Of a stretch of DNA of 49,438 bases, positions 42,643-49,438 are shown in pieces. The notes under the pieces were generated by a model. It saw only the letters and a program-made list of their open reading frames with translations. It searched no databases and was not told where the DNA came from. This DNA is from Paraburkholderia panacisoli (GTDB taxonomy: Bacteria; Pseudomonadota; Gammaproteobacteria; Burkholderiales; Burkholderiaceae): the NCBI RefSeq assembly GCF_008369935.1, contig NZ_VTUZ01000057.1, positions 1-49,438 on the forward strand, given 5' to 3'. How positions within the stretch are numbered: position 1 is the first letter of the stretch; the number at the start of each line of letters is the position of its first letter. The position numbers and the translations under genes are program-made.

Positions 42643-42645
42643 TAG
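41590..42645 (+). CDS. IS630-family transposase
   Basis: 351 aa. Helix-turn-helix (about 34-60), then a DDE core: Asp172 (VFSVDEKTAIQAL), Asp255 (VIADNLSAHK) and Glu291 (WLNQVELWFAKIERD). Length and motifs are normal, so it is likely active. GGAGGACGCG lies before ATG. The last codon TAG is formed by the TA target duplication plus one base outside the element, so in other insertions the C-terminus would depend on the target. Confidence 0.93.
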   Translation: MNLTETEIMELQRRASARTVRADSARRARLILLLADGLTWSEIRAKLDCSDSYIDRWSKRFAADRLAGLFARHAGRERYKVTDRVEARVLARTTRHMPADGSTHWSTRTLAAELGGDISHMTVARIWARHGIKPHRLEGYLASNDPDFETKAADVIGLYLNPPQHAAVFSVDEKTAIQALDRKDPVLPLSPGRAERHGFEYFRHGTLSLYAAFNTKTGEVLGKTATRHTSAEFVAFLTDLVANQPRGKEIPVIADNLSAHKTRQVDAFLSEHPQVHMHFTPTYSSWLNQVELWFAKIERDVIARGVFTSVPDLKRKLMRYIRKYNEQPKPVKWKCFDPTRRITPDSIVTAH

Positions 42646-42787
42646 TATGGCAAGGTTTTCCATGTCCGCCGGACGGCGCAAAGTGCCTAAGACCTCTAAG
42701 CTCGTCGGGCGTCGGGTACGCCAGACTTGAATGTGGACGGATCGTATTATTGTGGCGCCGCCACTGTTCGTCGCTTTAGCTCACAAT

Positions 42788-42928
42788 TCAGCGTTGCAAA
42801 TAATCGTTATATTCTGACTCGCCCCACTGATATCCCTTGAGCAGATGACGAAGGGTTTGCCTGGATTCGGGCGTGGTGGCGACGACCGTCTCAAGGACGT
42901 CGGTGTGGAGTTCGTATTCCCGGCGCAT
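42788..42928 (-). CDS. Possible 46-aa protein downstream of vapBC
   Basis: ATG 42928 opens 11 bases past the VapC stop, same strand. The product MRREYELHTDVLETVV...RQTLRHLLKGYQWGESEYND is acidic and helical and has good codon use for the region. No family recognised and no clear ribosome site; it could be read by coupling with VapC. Confidence 0.35.
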   Translation of the reverse strand: MRREYELHTDVLETVVATTPESRQTLRHLLKGYQWGESEYNDYLQR

Positions 42929-42939
42929 GGTCGATGTGG

Positions 42940-43371
42940 TCAGGTAAGCAGTTCGAGGTGCTGCGCGCCGGCGGGCACCGCGTCGACCACCAGCCGGCGG
43001 TCGAACGTGGCGAGCGTGCCGTCGTGCGCCCTCGCGAGCGCAAGCAGGTACGTATCGGTGACCTGGTCGGTCGCCAGCAGCCGGGTCGCGTCCACGTGCT
43101 GCGGGTCGAGCAGACTCACATCATCGGACCAGAAACGGTGGCCAGGGTGCGCGCGCAACTGTGCGACAAGTGGCGCGACGGCCGCCGGCGAACCCGGCGT
43201 GTTCGGATACTTCGGATTGCCGATAATACGCAGCACGCCGTTTTCGGTCAGCGGACAGGTTGCCCACGACACATGTCCGACCCGCCCAAACCACGCGTGC
43301 GCCACGTCATGCTGGACGTGGCCCGGGTCAAGCAGGGCGATCAGCACGTTAACGTCGAGCAGATAGATCAT
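42940..43371 (-). CDS. vapC: VapC-type PIN-domain toxin
   Basis: 143 aa. PIN nuclease with the four acidic residues D6 (MIYLLDVNVLI), E43 (PLTENGVLR), D106 (QVTDTYLLALA) and D124 (TFDRRL). Mg-dependent RNase, commonly cutting tRNA or rRNA; kept inactive by its partner. Start overlaps the antitoxin stop by one base (TGATG). Confidence 0.92.
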   Translation of the reverse strand: MIYLLDVNVLIALLDPGHVQHDVAHAWFGRVGHVSWATCPLTENGVLRIIGNPKYPNTPGSPAAVAPLVAQLRAHPGHRFWSDDVSLLDPQHVDATRLLATDQVTDTYLLALARAHDGTLATFDRRLVVDAVPAGAQHLELLT

Positions 43372-43607
43372 CAGGGCGCCTCGTCGCGCAGCTGGTTGAC
43401 GAGATCGAGCGTGACCGGACGATTGCCGGCTGCGGTCTGCAGCACCGGCAGCCCGTTGCGCACCGCCGGCGACACCATACCGGCAGGCGGCTGCAGCGCT
43501 GCACGGGCCAACTCCGACAGCACGTGTCCGATGCTGGTGTGTTCACGCTCGGCGCGCGAGCGGGCGACGGCGAGCACGTCGTCGTCAATATCGAGAGTGG
43601 TACGCAT
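43371..43607 (-). CDS. vapB: VapB-type ribbon-helix-helix antitoxin
   Basis: 78 aa from ATG 43607, with AGGAG eight bases upstream (a start at 43628 adds seven residues). N-terminal ribbon-helix-helix MRTTLDIDDDVLAVARSRAE..TSIGHVLSELAR, C-terminal toxin-binding tail. Binds VapC and represses its own promoter. Confidence 0.88.
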   Translation of the reverse strand: MRTTLDIDDDVLAVARSRAEREHTSIGHVLSELARAALQPPAGMVSPAVRNGLPVLQTAAGNRPVTLDLVNQLRDEAP

Positions 43608-43627
43608 GCTGGACTCCTGTGTCATCA

Positions 43628-43691
43628 CGCATCAAACATCGGATGCTTCATTTTAGCACTACCGCATCAAACATCAAGCATCATGTGATCG
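43628..43691 (-). promoter_or_regulatory. vapBC promoter with 13-bp direct repeat
   Basis: CGCATCAAACATC occurs at 43628-43640 and 43663-43675. Between and beside them the minus strand has TTGATG, 16 bases, TAAAAT, a likely promoter. The repeats are probable VapB(C) operators. Confidence 0.55.
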
Positions 43692-43785
43692 GGAATCAAG
43701 ATGGCCTACGCTCTCCTGCCCCACGATGCGCTGTTCACTTCGTGGCCACCGACTGGAACACGTTCCGGGCTGTGGTGCAAATTAC

Positions 43786-44627
43786 GGCTCTGGTGCAAAT
43801 AGGTGGATTGGCCGAAAAGTTTCTTATAGTTACGGATACCTTATCGATCGGATAGGACAGCATTCCAGACGGCAGGCACAACGGCATCTTTGGGCCCGGG
43901 AATGGAGAGGTTGAACTGCCCCTTGCGAATTCGGTGCATCAACTCGATGCCGGCAATCGTGGTCGCGGCGCTCCTGAACCGTTTGAAGCCGAGCATCACG
44001 TTCGTTCTGGACTTGATGTTTCGATGGTCCTGTTCGACCAAGTTGTTCAGGTACTTCGAGGACCGGACCTTCGTATGCTCAGGCAGCAGGCCGTCGGCCT
44101 TCATTTCACGCACCGCCCGATGCGAGGCAGCATAACCATCGAGCGTGATCGTCTCTGGCGGCTGGCCCTGATGTTTGATCGCCTTTCTGAAAAAGGCTTT
44201 GGCAGCGCTCACGTCGCGCTTTGCCCTGAGCATGAAGTCCACCGTCTGGCCGGCTCGATCCACCGCCCGGTACAGATAAACCCATTTGCCACGAATCTTG
44301 AGGTAGGTTTCGTCAACACGCCATGACCGCCCTGTGGGTATGCCAAAACGATTCCAGCACTTGACGAACTCCGGCGTAAAACGCATCACCCAACGCATGA
44401 TCGTGGTGTGCGCCAGCGACGAACCCCGCTCGGCCATCATCTCGACCAGATCCCGCAGGCTGAGCTTGTAGCGTAGATACCAGCGCACACAAAGAATGAT
44501 CACGTCACGATCAAAGTGACGGCCGGCGAACAGCCCGTCCAAACTCTTCAGCCTGCTCATTGCGGCCCCTCAAATCGACCAACTCGACACTCTACCCGAT
44601 TCGTTGATCGCTATTTGCACCACAGCC
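43786..44627 (-). mobile_element. IS6-family insertion sequence
   Basis: 842 bp bounded by GGCTCTGGTGCAAATAGG (43786-43803) and the inverse of GGCTGTGGTGCAAATAGC (44610-44627). A second left-end-like copy GGCTGTGGTGCAAAT lies 18 bases outside at 43768-43782. No 8-bp target duplication is seen, as often after IS6 cointegration or deletion. Confidence 0.85.
43841..44560 (-). CDS. IS6-family transposase
   Basis: 239 aa, normal length. DDE residues D83 (WRVDETYLKIRG), D141 (ITLDGYAAS) and E176 (NNLVEQDHRNIK). IS6 elements move by replicative transposition and recombine with other copies. No lesion seen. Confidence 0.93.
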   Translation of the reverse strand: MSRLKSLDGLFAGRHFDRDVIILCVRWYLRYKLSLRDLVEMMAERGSSLAHTTIMRWVMRFTPEFVKCWNRFGIPTGRSWRVDETYLKIRGKWVYLYRAVDRAGQTVDFMLRAKRDVSAAKAFFRKAIKHQGQPPETITLDGYAASHRAVREMKADGLLPEHTKVRSSKYLNNLVEQDHRNIKSRTNVMLGFKRFRSAATTIAGIELMHRIRKGQFNLSIPGPKDAVVPAVWNAVLSDR

Positions 44628-45062
44628 GCTTCGTCTACCCAAGAGGTTCCACGTTGGCTTGGGCAGGCGATTAACGCCTCTGAGCAGCGCGAGTTGCACA
44701 TAAAGCGTCAGCTTGGTCGGCCACCACCACGGACAGAACCATCCGAACGAGTTCGAGATGACTCGAAGTTCCATCGTCTTGAAATCGATGCCTTTCTATT
44801 CCAGGACAGATGCGATTTCACGGACGCCGCGTGTGGAGCATGGCCAGTCGAAGTGACACAGGAACCCGGTTCCATTGCCGTCGGTTCCGCCGACCCCTGT
44901 ACACGGGCCGACGTTTTCAGTAAAGAGCTCGCGCTCTTTATCGGTTGGCAGGAGGATTTTGAAAGCCCGTTGCCTTACTTTTGCTACCATTCATTCTCTC
45001 TTGTTGTTGTATCCGGAGGGGCGCACGATTCCGTGTGCTTCACCGCCAGTTTTATTGGTTGA
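44628..45062. other. Stretch beside IS6 without a sure gene
   Basis: On the minus strand 44796-44990 could encode a 64-aa protein (MVAKVRQRAFKILLPTDKE...) with AGAGAG upstream; family unknown, support weak. Another minus frame from 44774 runs into the IS6 end at 44627 and may be a gene cut by it. A plus frame across 44604-45062 looks like a shadow. Confidence 0.3.
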
Positions 45063-45098
45063 TAAAAAAAAGGCCGACCCTTTCGAGGCCGGCTTCAT
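45063..45098 (-). terminator. Rho-independent terminator after the ParE-like toxin gene
   Basis: Minus strand: AAGCCGGCCTCGAAAGG then GTCGGCC followed by TTTTTTTT. The stem is short with a bulge (AAG-CCG/CGG-CTT), and the U-run is good. It begins about 20 bases past the toxin stop. Confidence 0.6.
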
Positions 45099-45116
45099 GT
45101 TTCCGGGAATTTTCGG

Positions 45117-45482
45117 TTACTCTGGAACGTAACCCAGCTCTCGCTGGTGACGTATAGATAGCAGTAAAACATGCGTATCCGAGTGCGCATACAAGATCAG
45201 ATGCGAACGCAGCACGTACTCCCGCAGTTCAGGCAGCCCAGCTTCGGCAGCCAATCGCAACGCGCGCTCGAGCCGCATCTTGCCTTCGAACGAAGTGGCG
45301 CTGAGAGCGCCAGCGGGACGACCAATTTTGGGATGGAGCGCGACGAGATCGCCGAAACGATAAATCTCGCTCCACAATTGTTCGACTCTGTCCGGCGCCG
45401 AAGGTACGTCCTGCTGCAACATGAATTCTTGGATGGTCTCCAGTCGCTCCTCGAGGGTCTCCGCAAAATCGACATGCATCAT
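45117..45482 (-). CDS. RelE/ParE-family toxin
   Basis: 121 aa (or 120 from the second ATG). Helical hairpin at the N-terminus (ETLEERLETIQEFMLQQD) and the barrel part YVLRSHLILYAHSDTHVLLLSIRHQRELGY, typical for ParE-type proteins that target gyrase or mRNA. ATGA overlap with the antitoxin stop. Confidence 0.85.
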   Translation of the reverse strand: MMHVDFAETLEERLETIQEFMLQQDVPSAPDRVEQLWSEIYRFGDLVALHPKIGRPAGALSATSFEGKMRLERALRLAAEAGLPELREYVLRSHLILYAHSDTHVLLLSIRHQRELGYVPE

Positions 45483-45775
45483 TTCTTGGACTCAGCACGA
45501 CGCTGCATCGTGTCGCGTAGTTCCGACAGAGGCTTGACCCGGCCAGCGAGCGCATCCTTGAGACCCTTTTCGGCATCATCCAGCATGACCAGTCTGCCGT
45601 GTTCCGCTTCGAGCGCGTGGTAATAATCCAGCTTCCGCGCGTCAACGAGTGCCACGTAGGCGGAACCGTTTTTCGTCAGAACCTTCTCGGAGCCTGCTAC
45701 GACGGCCTCTGCCAGTTCCGTCAACCGGGCGCGGGCCTCGGTAATTGGTACCACATCACTGGTTTGGAATGACAT
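45479..45775 (-). CDS. Phd/YefM-family antitoxin
   Basis: 98 aa. N-terminal Phd fold VVPITEARARLTELAEAVVAG then EKVLTKNGSAYVALVDARKLD, helical C-terminus for toxin binding. AAGGA lies upstream of ATG 45775. Represses its own operon with the toxin. Confidence 0.88.
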   Translation of the reverse strand: MSFQTSDVVPITEARARLTELAEAVVAGSEKVLTKNGSAYVALVDARKLDYYHALEAEHGRLVMLDDAEKGLKDALAGRVKPLSELRDTMQRRAESKK

Positions 45776-45777
45776 TA

Positions 45778-46196
45778 TGGATCCTTTGCAGAATTCGTTA
45801 ACGTTAAGCTATAAGCAATCGTGCGACAAGTCAAGCCTTCCGGCGGAGCCAAGGACAGAAACTCGAGTACGGATTACAGACTTCTTACCGTTATCATTTC
45901 CTTCTTTTTTTGACGCGAAGGCCGACGCGGCCGATGCCGACATGACGAAAATGATCGGGAAGCAGTGGACCGACGTCACCACTGAAGGTAACGGTGCCTA
46001 TTTCAGCTGGAATCAGTCGGCGGGCGGAATCAGGCGTCCTGGCACTGGCGGATTTACCAGTGTGACGAAAATGAGAAGCGCGTTGCTGTATATGACCAAA
46101 CTCGACCGCTACCTCAAATTGAGTGTTCCTTCGGGCGGCCGCACGTTCGATCGCGGGAATATGCCGAAAACGACATGACTGCGTTGCGTTCGACGG
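45778..46196. other. Intergenic stretch, perhaps a gene remnant
   Basis: The plus frame 45777-46178 (133 codons) has a plausible second half (MTKMIGKQWTDVTTEGNGAY, FTSVTKMRSALLYMTKLDRY) but a noise-like beginning and no ribosome site. No family recognised. Nothing else is visible. Confidence 0.3.
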
Positions 46197-47214
46197 CTAG
46201 ATTCCATCCCCGACCGTCATAAAGTGTGGTAACGGACTAAAACCGGGGTCATCGTCTCCAGTGCCGGCTCCGCCATCACTCAAATCGCCGCCGTCAGTAT
46301 CAGGAGGGGCGTCGCCTGGGTCTCCCTCACTTCCCATAGGCGGGTTCATGTCTACAGGATCGGCAGTAGAGTCGCCGATTGAGTACACCTTGCAAATCGC
46401 TTTTAAAAGTACACCAGCAACGGCAACACTGACTTTTACCCAAGCATTACCCCCGACGAGGCTGTTTAGGGCCGTTGTCGCCGCAGTAATGACAGCGTCA
46501 CATCCCAGATCTTGCAGTGCGGATCGATCACGACGAGTTCGGCCCACATTACCGCCGCCCGAGTTGTCGACACCTGCGGCAGCAGACGCCCGAAAGCTGC
46601 GGTTCCAGTTTGCGAAACAGGTCGGTGAATGATGCGAATCCCTGTTCGCCAGCCTCGTCAAGTCAGCCAGCGACCCTTGCGCGATCATTTTCACCTTCGT
46701 CTCGATGTCCGTCGCTCGGTGGTGACCAGTCTCCTTCATGAATGGCGCCACTGATCGATGGGGAAAAAAATCCGTGCGCATCGGGCGTTAGCAGCACTCG
46801 GATTGTCGCGACTGGCTTATCAGGAAGCGATAGACCAATTGTTAGCGCGGGCGGAGCCTGACTCGCTACGACAAAGGAAATTCGATGCGAACCGGCCGGA
46901 GTCAAAAACGAAAAAAGCACCGCATCGTAAGGGCGACGGACGCTTTTCCCATCGCCCAACCCCGCAACGCGACTTATTCGAAGGCGAGACATTTTTCTGC
47001 CGCTACCACGAACGTAAGCTTCTGCAGACAATCCCAACCGGCCACCCTGGTAGAAAACTTCATTGCCATGCCCATCAACAGCAAACGCGGGGCGAAATCT
47101 GGCGAGCTGCGCTGATCCGCACCATGCGATCGCCTTCGTTGCTAACCCGGCAGACAACGCACGGTCGCGATGCTCCAATTCGGTTAGAAGCTCTACACTT
47201 GTGCTGTTGGTCAC
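46197..47214 (-). pseudogene. Hypothetical gene with a frameshift in a T7 run
   Basis: GTG 47214 (GGAGGG seven bases upstream) opens a frame that ends after 183 codons at 46663. A second frame (46781 to 46197) continues with coding-like sequence FMKETGHHRATDIETKVKM, a hydrophobic helix GGNAWVKVSVAVAGVLLKAI, and an acidic Gly/Asp/Pro-rich tail. Both overlap at a run of seven T on the coding strand (A at 46764-46770). Removing one T joins them into about 325 aa. Either a mutation, a sequencing error or phase variation. No family recognised. Confidence 0.5.
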
Positions 47215-47664
47215 GACAAACCCTCCGGAACCGCATCGTCAAGGCGTACATACGGATCAGAAATCACCGGTGATCGATGTAGTGATCCCCGGCCTACCAT
47301 AGGGCTGCCAATCGAGACGTTGGGCTCCCGCGATTTCGACGCCCAGCGGGCTGGATAAACCATAGGCATGCGGGGTTAGGAAAGCAAGGCCTTTCGCGGA
47401 TAGCGCCTGAGCGTAGAGCCGGAGCAGTCGATCAGCTGCTGGTAGGAGCAGATACGGGCACTCAACTCGGCTTCATCCCTACTTCGCTTTTGGGGAGGCT
47501 GGCGGAACCGAAGGTAAGCACTGCATCGTGATGTTGGCGTTCGTATTGAGTTGGGTGGTAACGATGCACTGGTTGAGGCCACACACAGCTGTACATATTC
47601 AGCTGAGGTGGGACGGGCGGTGGAGGGTTGCCGGTGACGGCGACACCTGGGCTGCACAAGCAGG
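47215..47664. other. 450-bp stretch without a supported gene
   Basis: Only short frames without ribosome sites. A plus frame at 47528-47700 (MHWLRPHTAVHIQLRWDGRW...) has some protein-like character and stops where the hydroxylase fragment starts, so it may be a piece of another broken gene. Low support. Confidence 0.3.
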
Positions 47665-48198
47665 GTGGTTGCGCTTGGGCTGCATCGCGCGGCACGCGGC
47701 ATTTCTATCGCGCTGTCGACCTACAACCATCTGAACTTCAACTTCGGATACACCTACCAGGCAGGCGCACTCATCGCCGATGACGTTCCTGCTCCGATAC
47801 CGCTCGATCGCGATGGAGACTTCAGAAGCAGTTCCACACCGGGTCACTCGCTGCCGCATGCGTGGCTCGAAAATACGCGAGGGCGCTACTCGATCAACGA
47901 ATTGGTCGGGCGCGGACGGTTTCTGCTGATTGCTGGAGAGCACGGGCAGGCATGGTGTACGGCGGCTCGCAAACTTGCCGCGAGGCTCGGGATATCGCTC
48001 GATGCGCTGACCATCGACGTACATGACGGAGATCGGTTCGATTTCCGTTGCGAGTGGCTCAAGCAGCGCGAATTCGGGCCGGCCGGTGCCGTGCTCGTGC
48101 GTCCGGATCACTTCATCGCGTGGAGAGCAATGGGCGAGGGCGATGATCCGGATGCGGTGCTGGCGGCGGCATTGAAGAGAATTCTGGCGCTAGTGTGA
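47665..48198 (+). pseudogene. C-terminal fragment of a TfdB-type FAD phenol hydroxylase
   Basis: From about 47700 the frame reads LNFNFGYTYQAGALIADD, PGHSLPHAWLE, VGRGRFLLIAGEHGQAWC and GAVLVRPDHFIAWR, the end of the FAD domain and the thioredoxin-like C-terminal domain of 2,4-dichlorophenol 6-monooxygenase-type enzymes. The FAD-binding GxGxxG and about 400 residues are missing. Not expected to function. Confidence 0.75.
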
Positions 48199-48207
48199 TT
48201 CGAAGGA

Positions 48208-48240
48208 CTGCCCTTTTTCTGCTCGCGAGCAGAGGGGCAG
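48208..48240. terminator. Long stem-loop after the hydroxylase fragment
   Basis: CTGCTCGCGAGCAG (48219-48232) is perfectly self-complementary and is extended by outer CTGCCC/GGGGCAG. Followed by AAAAAAT some bases later but no U-run. Placed ten bases after the stop, so probably the old terminator. No gene is seen from here to 48589. Confidence 0.5.
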
Positions 48241-48589
48241 GTAAAGCGAAAAAATTACAATAGAAGAGAAATAGCTCGCCCGCTCGACAACGAGCTAGCG
48301 TCCCCTTTTCTGCATAAGGTGGATCGCTGGGCGAGCTGGTCTGCTCAGGAAGAGGCTCCGCGCCATGCAACGGTTCGTCCCGGTACTGGATGATGCGCTG
48401 TGATTGCCGATCGTACGCTATCGGCGCAGATAGAAATTACAGTTCGCTGCCAGCGCAGCTTAACGATGCGGAAACCGTCTCCGTGTTACTTGCGATTTGA
48501 CCTAATTTTTTCATCCGTCGGAAGGCTGCGGCTCGAGCGGACAGTAGTACCGTGCTGCTCTTCTGCCGAGGCACAGCCGTCCGGCCCTG

Positions 48590-48928
48590 TTACATCAGGC
48601 GAAGCACGATTCTCTGAAGGAGGGCGGGCAGGTCGCGCCGCACGTCGACCACGAGATGCACGAAAACGGTATCGTCGCGATCCTGATAAATGATCCGGTT
48701 CTTGCCCGAAAGAGCTTGCCGGAAACCGTCCCCGAAGAAGCCCTCAAGCTCGGCAGGCGGATGACCGCTCGCGGGGAACTGGCGAATGTGGGCGATCGTT
48801 TCCTGCAGTTGGGCCGATGTCTGACGCCAGGTTTCCCATCCGAATGTGCGCACGACATAGCTTCTGATCTCGTCGATGCCGATCCGCGCAGTCGGGAGGA
48901 TGCGGTATTTCAGCAGCGGTGCCGCCAT
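48590..48928 (-). CDS. RelE/ParE-family toxin (second pair)
   Basis: 112 aa. ParE pattern: KYRILPTARIGIDEIRSYVV, WRQTSAQLQETIAHIRQFP, NRIIYQDRDDTVFVHLVVD. Shares one base with the antitoxin stop. Different in sequence from the toxin at 45.1 kb, so not a recent duplicate. Confidence 0.88.
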   Translation of the reverse strand: MAAPLLKYRILPTARIGIDEIRSYVVRTFGWETWRQTSAQLQETIAHIRQFPASGHPPAELEGFFGDGFRQALSGKNRIIYQDRDDTVFVHLVVDVRRDLPALLQRIVLRLM

Positions 48929-49212
48929 CAGCGGAGCTTTTCCTGACGGTCGAGTTCGTTGAGTTCAGCAAAGAACTCATCGCCATCGGAGTAATCCCCG
49001 CGCTCGATCTGCTTCTGGCCAATAGCCAGGATTTTCAGCAGCGCGAGGGTCTGCTGCGTCGATTCGTAGGTTCGCACATCCTGGACGACGAGCTTCGCCT
49101 CGCCGTTCTGCGTAATGACGAGCGGCTCTCCCGACTCAGTCAGGTCCTTGACGATTTGCGCTGCTTCGCTTTTGAGGTAGCTGATCGGCTTCACATGGTC
49201 GGCGAGATGCAT
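48928..49212 (-). CDS. Phd/YefM-family antitoxin (second pair)
   Basis: 94 aa with GGAG six bases before ATG. Phd fold: VKPISYLKSEAAQIVKDLTES, EPLVITQNGEAKLVVQDV; acidic helical tail. Autorepressor and inhibitor of the adjoining toxin. Confidence 0.9.
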   Translation of the reverse strand: MHLADHVKPISYLKSEAAQIVKDLTESGEPLVITQNGEAKLVVQDVRTYESTQQTLALLKILAIGQKQIERGDYSDGDEFFAELNELDRQEKLR

Positions 49213-49438
49213 CAGGCGCTCCGGGTAAGGTTCATACAGGACCGAATTTAAACCATTAACGGTCCGATAGCAACCTGTGAAGTGCCTGTCCGCAGGCTAC
49301 AGTTGACATAATCTTAATTATCAACTTCAGTGGTACGTGGAAGAGCGTTGCGGATTTCCCGTTTCTTTCACGAATTCGACGCAACGGCTTCGTACCATTT
49401 GGTACCTGATCACTGTTGCGTGAATCAATGGCATTTCT
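49213..49438. other. Upstream region of the second Phd/ParE pair
   Basis: No gene. GTTGACATAAT and ATTATCAAC at 49303-49326 form an imperfect inverted repeat that includes a -35-like TTGACA on the plus strand. Its role is unknown. Confidence 0.3.

Noticed and set aside
43628..43675. Direct repeats considered as the start of a CRISPR array
   Set aside because: Only two copies, 13 bp long and placed at the vapBC promoter; an autoregulatory operator explains them. No array of regular spacers exists in the window.
46758..47273. 171-codon plus-strand frame opposite the hypothetical gene
   Set aside because: The minus frame has GTG with a strong GGAGGG site and better composition; the plus frame has none.

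Overview
The window looks like an accessory stretch of a Burkholderiales replicon (Paraburkholderia/Caballeronia/Burkholderia type). Reasons: moderately high GC, AGGAG-type ribosome sites, a Burkholderia-type trimeric porin, AAHS-type MFS carriers, LysR/LacI regulators beside short aromatic-catabolic operons, and dense IS debris. A chromid or megaplasmid is my inference; no replication or partition gene, tRNA, rRNA or CRISPR array was seen.

Layout. 1-0.75 kb: the right end of an IS66 element inserted into an IS3 element. 0.8-9.8 kb: a LysR regulator, a ferredoxin-reductase-type flavoprotein, a periplasmic BON protein, a resorcylate-decarboxylase-like amidohydrolase, then an aldehyde dehydrogenase/SDR/Old-Yellow-Enzyme (OYE) set. 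8.6-12.5 kb: two OYE genes and two Rrf2 regulators in mirror image (OYE1 < > Rrf2a > < Rrf2b < > OYE2), sharing a 22-bp operator-like motif. 12.8-14.9 kb: a TetR regulator, palindromes inside a promoter, and three small genes. 15.1-20.6 kb: a Tn3-family element whose transposase carries an amber stop, a methyl-accepting chemotaxis gene cut at its 5' end, a MITE-like inverted repeat and an ISKra4-type transposase fragment.

20.8-37.9 kb is the core: a catabolic regulon tied together by at least seven good copies (plus one weak) of the palindrome TGCAATCGATTGCA. It contains a six-gene operon (intradiol ring-cleavage dioxygenase, SDR, beta-keto-acid cleavage enzyme, hexapeptide carbonic-anhydrase-like protein, MDR reductase, cupin), two LacI regulators, a cytosolic NMT1/THI5-like binding protein, a RidA protein, a porin and MFS carrier, and an operon of aldehyde dehydrogenase, metal-dependent amidohydrolase and DoxX. 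A reasonable reading is uptake of an aromatic acid, functional-group trimming, intradiol ring opening, and acetyl-CoA-dependent cleavage of a 3-oxo acid in place of the usual CoA-transferase/thiolase steps. The substrate is unknown.

37.9-40.7 kb: a LysR regulator divergent from an exported YcaC-like hydrolase and a pirin. 40.8-49.4 kb: decayed DNA with a truncated fumarylacetoacetase-type gene, IS630 and IS6 elements, three toxin-antitoxin pairs (VapBC and two Phd/ParE-like), a frameshifted hypothetical gene and the 3' end of a TfdB-type phenol hydroxylase. GCTAGC-containing repeats cluster at 19.9-20.4 kb and 41.1-41.5 kb, where several genes are cut off.
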